From: Phoebastria nigripes
Taxonomy: Eukaryota; Chordata; Aves; Procellariiformes; Diomedeidae
Length of the DNA stretch: 64,000 nucleotides
Reading direction: 5' to 3'
Assembly: GCA_035582835.1 (NCBI GenBank)
Contig: JAYKAV010003044.1
Location: 2,329,900 to 2,393,899, forward strand
Below are positions 39,501 through 64,000 of this stretch, piece after piece. Position 1 is the first letter of the stretch. The number at the start of each line of letters is the position of its first letter. The notes under the pieces are model-generated. The model saw only the letters and a list, made by a program, of their open reading frames with translations, was not told the origin of the DNA and did not search any database. The position numbers and the translations under genes were made by a program.

Positions 39501-42500
39501 ATAAATCTTTTGAAGAAGTCAGCAGGGCATGCAGCCTATAACTGTCTCCCAGATGGAGAAGCAACTAATTTTGTCCAACAACCCCATGTGATTACTCAGT
39601 TGGCTTCAGTACGGAGTTATGTCAGGTGCACAATTACAAACTATTACTGCTGAAGTAATTAGATTAGACACTGCCTTTATAATATCTGCAGCTGCCTTCT
39701 TGCTAATTACTCTAAATAACCAGCCACTGCACACTAGAGGGACTAGGTCAATGCTTTGTTCTCTACTCTTTAATAACTTTAATTCCAAAATCATGAATTA
39801 TTTCCTTGTGATTTACACTCCACAGGAACTTGCTGTGAGTATTTCTTCATCTGGATTTAGTCAAAAATTTCACTCTTAGCAGCAGATACTGACCCTGACA
39901 GGCAATGTAATAAACTAATAGCCAGAGAAACCAGGAGGCTACAAAAAGGTTAGACTCTGCTTTCACAGCAGTAGTTAATCTACTGATTTTAAAACAAAGA
40001 TCATTTCTGATTTATGCAAGTGTAACAGAGAAGAATAAGGCACTATGGCCTTTCTAAAGGGTGTAGTACTGTTCAAAGTGCTGAGCAGAATATTTCAGAC
40101 TTGCCTACCATCTTGCCTTGCCTATAAAAGTGCATCACCCAAGAGTTACATTTAAACTTCCGATGCTTCTGAGGCCAGACAAGAATTAGATCAGGTGTAA
40201 ATTGAAAAAGCTCAGTTTTAAGCTGAAAGGAGAGGTAGAAAGGGGAGTTAAGATATGTCAAGGACCTGACACAGGATCATGGAAAAAGCAACAACTTAAT
40301 AAGGAAAAGTCATGCTTCTGCTGTTTTTATTCCACTCTGCACTTAATCGTTATATAAAACAGTAAGAATGATTCAGAAGAGAGCAGGAGGAGTTGAACTT
40401 CCTTTGGGAGAAAGTGATTATGACCAAAAACACACTTAGAAAAAAAAATGATGTATTTCTGTAATGTAGCATTTCATCAACATCAGGAACAAACACCAAG
40501 AAAAATAAAATAGAAAGAGGAGAAGCAGAAGGAAAAAGAGAAGCCTGATTACCTGCATGTATTGAAGGAGATGCAGAATTTCATTAGCTTTCTGGATAAG
40601 GTGAAAGTTGAGTGATACTTTGCTTTAATTCAGTATGTGAGAGTCTCAGAAACTACGCTAAATAGCACCACATAAGTACTAGTTGGATGCACTTACCTAG
40701 TTGGAGGATAAGAGTTTCTGTCTCTCCTGAAGGGTTTTTCTTCTGTAAAACTCAAAGATATAGGAAAGAAATCAGTATCATTATATCAATTTTGCAGATG
40801 ATGCAGTGAAATGACTTAACTAAGATTGCCCAACAAGTCAGTGGCAAGATCTTGGAGCAGAATCCGGGTGTCTCAGTGGAGGGCTAGACTGGTGAGAACT
40901 TGGTGGAACAATTATAGCTTGATGTCAGTTTGCACTTTCCAGCACACTGTTGGCAAATAGTTTTTCCATTATAACAGAAACTAAAGATTGAGGTGAACCT
41001 AAGCCTGACTTATGATGGGAGCATATTTTCTATTATAGGTCAGTTCAGGATCATTATTTTTTCTTCAGAGCATTCTCTTACTTCAGTGATATTGAACAAA
41101 TCATATTTTAAGTTATAAATCTGTGTTAAAATGCTCTATCTTTCAGTGCTGGTCATATGAAATCAAACCATATGTCACAGATAAGTAAGGCAGGAGGAAT
41201 GTGCACACACTCCACTGTGATTAAATGCTTGTTTCATCCTTATTGCAATTGCAACTATTAATCATCAGCCACTGTGTTCAAGATCCCCATCTTCAAAGCC
41301 CAGTGCAACTCTTCTCTTATCTACATCTTTTGGCTTGTTTAATCTCGCACCTCCCCATGCTCCCTTCCATCGTAGCTTTCAGCCACTTGCTTTGCTTCCT
41401 TCTTTCTCTCCCTCTCTCATTTCATATTTTCTTTTGTGTCAATCTCTATATTTGAAACAACCTCTCACTTTCAAGGCAACAAAATCCTCAAAAAAAATTT
41501 CTCTTTTGAAGTGTCTTACATTGGCTTCCTAAACTAACAATATTTCAGTTGTTCTAATCCATATCCCAATATTTTGCTGTGGAGTTTTTTAGAGATTAAT
41601 TATGAAACTTGTATTAGTTGTGAATACTGCATTCATTTGCTGAGTTCACTGGAATTATTTACAGAACGAAGTGTTATCTTGCATGAGTTGGGTGAGAGGA
41701 TCTAGTCCTAAATTAAGGAGTGTGTATGAGTACCCACAAATTTCATTGCCAAATAATGGAAGTGAAGAGGCCTAACATATTAGGTCAGCCTCTGAATAAA
41801 AATGGCAAAAATATCCAAAGTAACTGAGTAACTTAAAGCCATTTATGACATTTTTTTACTTCACTCAGCTATTTAGGGACAGATGCAAAAAGGATATTTT
41901 CAGAGGCACACATGGTAAACTCTCACTGAAAATTAACAGAACGAATTCTAAAGTCCTTCCTGAAAATGGAGTCTGAGTTCCTTCGTTATCAAGCACCTTT
42001 AAAATTTTTCCCCATCCAACATAGAAAGCCTGAGCTTTCCCTGTGTTTCTAAATGACTTTTGTTTATTTTTGGGCCTATTAAACTAATAAACATTACTGT
42101 GTTTAAGTGTTTAAACTTTCATTAACTTAGATCTGAAATGTAATACAGTCATTATTAACAATTCAGTAGAATTTTATGTAGTATATTTTATTTCATGCTG
42201 TGACTAAGAGCATTGAAATGTTTTCAATACTTTATCCAAGACAAATAATAATTTAAGAAAAAGCCTCCACTCCCCTCTATTCCCTTTTACTTTGTTCATG
42301 AGATTTTTATGATTAAAAACTCCAACTTGACCACTACTGTTAAACTTAGACCATCCCACAGAAGGCCAGATGCAGAAAATCACTCATGTGGAAGTGAGGA
42401 ATTAGCTCTTCCATTACAAAAAAGGAAACGATCTGAGTGCAAAAAGCCAAATCTTCATTACTGATCAACCCTTAAAGTGGAGGAAAACCATGGTAATTTA

Positions 42501-42806
42501 AGATTTAAACTTTTGCTGCAAATATGTACATATGAAAAATTGTCTCATGGTAATACAGGAAATAAGGAGCAAGGATTGTTTGGCAGAGTACAGTTAATTA
42601 CTGTACCAAATCAGATCGGTAATAAATTGTTGCTTTTAGTAGGAATTGATCGCAGGACTTTCTTGACTTTAGAAATGTCTCGAGCTCGTTGGAAAATATT
42701 TTGAGAAGAGATGGATCAATACAGTTTCAGCAAGGGCTTTGTAGTCTGTAGGTATTGTTCAGTTTGTAGCTCTTCACATGAATTTTCTTTTTCTTTTTTT
42801 TTCTTT

Positions 42807-60959
<18,153 letters not shown>

Positions 60960-61398
60960 TTTACTCCCATTTATTAGACAGTGGCAAACAAAACCCAGGT
61001 TCCCTGGCTCTCTTGGCAGCTCCAAAGCTCCAGTAGTGTTGCCATCCTTGCTCGCGGTGATAAGTTGAGGCTGAGTTTAAAGCAGTGTATTGTTGCTCAG
61101 CAGCGGCAGCCCCCACAATCTCTACAGTGCCCGGGAGCCATGCAGGCAGCCAGGAATAGGGAGCAGGTAGCAGGGCAGCTCTCCTCCTCTGTGGGGTGGC
61201 ACCTCGGCTGCGCTCGCCGGCTCACCCCCGCNCGGCTCCGCCGCCCCGCTTCGGCTCCTCCGCTGCTTTCAGAAGCGCCTCGCTCTTCCCCCGGCCGGTC
61301 TTCCCGGGTGCAAGGCTGGTCGCCGAAAATAACCACCAAAATGATAGCTTAATCCCACCGAGCGCGGGGGGGAGCAAACTAGAAGTGCTCCGGAGGTA

Positions 61399-61551
61399 CT
61401 AGACATGTCCTGCGCAAATAATCACAGGGAGGAGGAGGAGGGAGACGCAGCCCGAGCTAAGGGCAAAGGCGATGTAGCCATAGAGGCGGGCAGCCCGGGG
61501 TGAGCTCGGAGTGGGATGAAGAGCAGGTTTACCCGGCACGGAAAAGGGCAT
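61399..61551 (-). other. Small open frame upstream of GABRD with hydrophobic segment
   Basis: A 50-codon minus-strand frame starts at an ATG (61,549-61,551) and stops at TAG (61,399). It begins MPFSVPGKPA and holds a hydrophobic run FALSSGCVSLLLLPVIICAG. If the GABRD start site is above 61,551 this would be an upstream ORF. It has no splice donor in the phase needed to replace GABRD exon 1. It may be a chance frame in GC-rich DNA. Confidence 0.2.
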
Positions 61552-61709
61552 GTGAACTGCAGGCACCGAGTGCCGCTGTGTGCTGGAAGCACGCTGCCGC
61601 CTCCCCCCGCCCCCGCCCCCGTCCCTCCCTGTGCAAATCCCGGCTGCACAACGTCGGGGCGGCCGCAGCTGCAGCCCGTCCTCGAGCAGCTTTCCAAGGG
61701 AAGAGGGAA

Positions 61710-61718
61710 TATAAATAG
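61710..61718 (+). promoter_or_regulatory. TATA box pointing away from GABRD
   Basis: TATAAATAG, followed by GGGGGG, is a near-perfect TATA box on the plus strand within the GABRD island. It would start a transcript near 61,740 running away from GABRD. In human the gene on that side (CFAP74) is divergent from GABRD, but no CFAP74 coding exon was recognised here. Confidence 0.4.
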
Positions 61719-62454
61719 GGGGGACTCTGGTGAGGGGAAACTGCCACCTCTTCGCTTTCTGAAAGCTGTCCCAGACCGGCGGTACAAAGCCGAAAGAGGC
61801 AGACCCGAGGTTTTACAAACTTCTGCCTCGCCGCTCAGGTTCCTAAGGGGCTTTTCTGAAGTGAAACGCTTCAGGTTACTTCAGCAGGCACGGAGCTGTG
61901 AAACTGCATTTGCAATACTCCATCCCACGGTTGCTCGGGGGCTGACATCCTTAGCACTCAATAACGCCGTGCACGTTTCCATCTTTTGTGCCTTGCAAAC
62001 TCCCGGGGACCTCTGCTTGCTCTCAAGGGACGTCACTCATCGCAAGAGGGTCAGTAGGGAAGCCCGGCCAGAAGGCTTTTCGGGAGTTTGGTTTCATCTT
62101 TACTTGCAGGTCAAACTCGATTTTCTCCTCCATGTTCTCTCATTTCTTCTCTCCTCCTCCGCCTCCTCTGCTTTTTGGTGCTGTTCAATCTAGAATGACA
62201 ATTTTAAAACCAACCCACAAAGGAAACACTGTGAAGGAGACATTTTAAAGAAATTGTATTGTAAAGCAAAAATGAATGTGCAGATACCTTAATCAAATGA
62301 AAGGATGCACCCGGGGTAAAGTGTTCAATCTATCTTTTCGTATGCTTAATTTTGTATTATTATTTAACACCAATATTTCAAATGGCAACTAAGGGGTGGT
62401 GGGTGAGGGGAATAATGGCCCCGTGTGATCCAGGAGGAGAATACGTGTACAGAT

Positions 62455-62520
62455 TATCTACAGATTGTGTACAGATGTACACAATACATACACAAATGTA
62501 CATACACACACATATAAGAT
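62455..62520 (+). repeat. TACA-rich degenerate microsatellite
   Basis: Alternating purine-pyrimidine DNA with repeated GTACA, ATACA and CACA words, upstream of the GABRD island. Confidence 0.8.
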
Positions 62521-63006
62521 CATATGTCATAAGCATGTAAGAATGATGTGGGGGGTTGTTTTCTTTTTGATCTTTTCCTTCCTCTGCACATTTCAATGGT
62601 CATGCCTGCAGCTAATGCACACTAAGGAGGAAAAGACCTAAATTTAAACTCAAGTAGTTGGATTGTTGCATGAAAACTGTTTTTTTGGAGGAGGGAAACC
62701 AAAAGATTTTTAATGGAATTTACAGGATGACATACAGAACAGAATGATTTTGTCTCTCTGTGTAATAGAACAGATTTACACCTTTCAGGATCTTTTCAGT
62801 TGACGTTTTTTCATATTTTTCCTACTCTTAAGGGTGGCGTTCCAATGAGCTTTGTACCTACTCTGAGAGTTCCTTGGTGTTGGTTTTCTCTGGCTAGACA
62901 GCTGTCATCTAATTTACTAGTAAAAAAGAACAGTTTTCTATGACTTCAGCATACATCTGTAAAAACAGCAAAAATCAGACAAGGCAATTTGTACATTTAG
63001 AATGAG

Positions 63007-63080
63007 TGTGTGTATATGTGTATTTTATATGTATATTACACATATATAAGTGTGTGAGTGTGTGTATTTGTGTGTTGGTA
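63007..63080 (+). repeat. TG/TA degenerate microsatellite
   Basis: Interrupted TGTG and TATA runs (GTGTGTGTATATGTGTATTT and similar). It is a simple repeat with no gene signal. Confidence 0.85.
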
Positions 63081-64000
63081 TAAGTACATCATGGCAACAT
63101 ACCCTCTAAAGGGATAGACATTGCTACAAATCTGACCATTAAAACAAGTAAAAATACAATGGCAATCCTCTAAAAGAATCATTACCAAAAGAATTTATTT
63201 CTACAACAACTACACTTTCAGCACTTACTCACTTTGATCCTATGAAAAAGTTCTTTGCTGTCAGTGGTTCTGATATTGCAAAAAAGAAAAAGAGGAAGAG
63301 TATCACCTACATATTTTCTCTAAATTCATTAAGCTAGTTCTCTTTCTTACTTCTCCTTCTACCACTATGTTCCTTTTTCAGCAGCTCTACAGCCAAAACC
63401 AGTGACTGCCCACAAAACCTTCAATGCGATTGTGATGGGAATATGTTTAGCCTCAGGATTTTAATAATTTTTCTGAAAAAATCTGGTAATCAAGGTATGT
63501 TATCAGGGTTCTGATTATCCCTGGAAAAAATTACCTGTCCCATTCATTTCACTGGGCATTGCACAGGGATGTTTATCCAATTGCTGAAATCATCTTGAAT
63601 GATCAAGGTTTTATACTACAGATTTGGATTAATAGTGTCATCATGAATGAAAGAAATATATACAGGGAGTTTTCCATCACCACCGTAATAGTGCCTGGAT
63701 TTAACAAAATCTCCTGTTATTTTCACAGGATTGATTTAGCTACCACTTTGTGTCTGTACTTCAGAAAAAGAGATGTTCTAAGATCCATTCCCACAAAATC
63801 CTAAAATAAATGTGTAACTTCTCTCAGGTAAATAAATTACATTTGATGTATATGGGCCTTAATTATATCCTCTATATTATATAGAAGAAGGACAAATGCT
63901 AGGTCATTCAGCCTTGTTCTCAGTTGATTCTGCATACAAATACATATTTAAGCAAAATAGGCTCTTATATATAAATATACACATATATATATGTACACCC

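Larger units (their letters stand above)
27751..42186. other. GABRD-PRKCZ intergenic region
   Basis: About 14 kb of AT-rich DNA between the PRKCZ island and the 3' end of GABRD. Only simple repeats, scattered short open frames and one weak splice-flanked segment (31,468-31,566) were noted. No conserved coding exon was recognised on either strand. Confidence 0.7.
61100..61900. promoter_or_regulatory. CpG-rich island upstream of GABRD
   Basis: GC- and CpG-rich DNA starts about 150-250 bp upstream of the GABRD start codon and includes CG-rich runs near 61,200-61,330 and 61,580-61,690. It is the natural candidate for the GABRD promoter and 5' UTR. The exact start site cannot be read from the sequence. 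Confidence 0.75.
61901..64000. other. Upstream flank of GABRD, non-coding
   Basis: From about 62,200 the DNA returns to AT-rich composition with TG/TA repeats. The divergent neighbour known from human (CFAP74) is not recognisable in this stretch; its first exons are probably beyond the window. Confidence 0.6.

Noticed and set aside
61516..62193. 225-codon plus-strand open frame starting in the GABRD island
   Set aside because: It begins in GC-rich promoter DNA where stops are rare, shows no recognisable domain, and has low-complexity proline runs and no sign of CFAP74 sequence.

Overview
This is a vertebrate chromosomal window with intron-rich genes, CpG-island promoters and decayed transposable elements. 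A bird is the most likely source. The retroposon at about 55,372-55,803 is a 5'-truncated CR1 LINE of the type common in birds, ending in the tandem octamer ATTCTGTG. Another reptile cannot be excluded, because the window is AT-rich and carries a hAT transposon with transposase remains. Isolated single N bases suggest a draft assembly.

Two conserved genes lie head-to-tail on the minus strand, in the human 1p36.33 order (GABRD then PRKCZ). (1) GABRD, the GABA-A receptor delta subunit, is complete: nine coding exons between 60,959 and 42,807. They join in phase to 1,359 nt, or 452 residues plus stop, the length I recall for human GABRD. Its likely promoter is the GC-rich island at about 61,100-61,900. 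(2) PRKCZ, the atypical protein kinase C zeta, is present only as its 5' part: four coding exons between 25,490 and 13,175 covering the PB1 domain. The C1 and kinase exons must lie below position 1. Its promoter is probably the large CpG island at about 26,200-27,750, which contains six CCAAT boxes in about 190 bp, and a non-coding first exon probably ends at 26,231.

Layout: 1-13,174 is PRKCZ intron 4, with an LTR-like insertion (1,808-3,160, 5-bp target duplication). 13,175-25,490 holds PRKCZ coding exons 1-4, with a complete but dead hAT transposon in intron 2 (15,313-17,744). 26,200-27,750 is the PRKCZ promoter island. 27,750-42,800 is intergenic, with one weak plus-strand exon candidate. 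42,807-60,959 is GABRD; its intron 1 carries a GC-rich degenerate repeat block (about 52,080-52,620) and the CR1. 61,100-61,900 is the GABRD island, with a plus-strand TATA box pointing away from GABRD. The rest to 64,000 is non-coding with TG/TA-rich simple repeats.

The two genes serve neurons by different routes. GABRD makes an extrasynaptic inhibitory chloride-channel subunit, and PRKCZ makes a polarity and synaptic-plasticity kinase. They are neighbours by ancient synteny, not parts of one pathway. I found no convincing new biological system. The observations most worth checking are the CCAAT array, the GC-AG intron in PRKCZ, the nested palindrome at one end of the hAT element, the divergent TATA box, and a few unidentified protein-like open frames.
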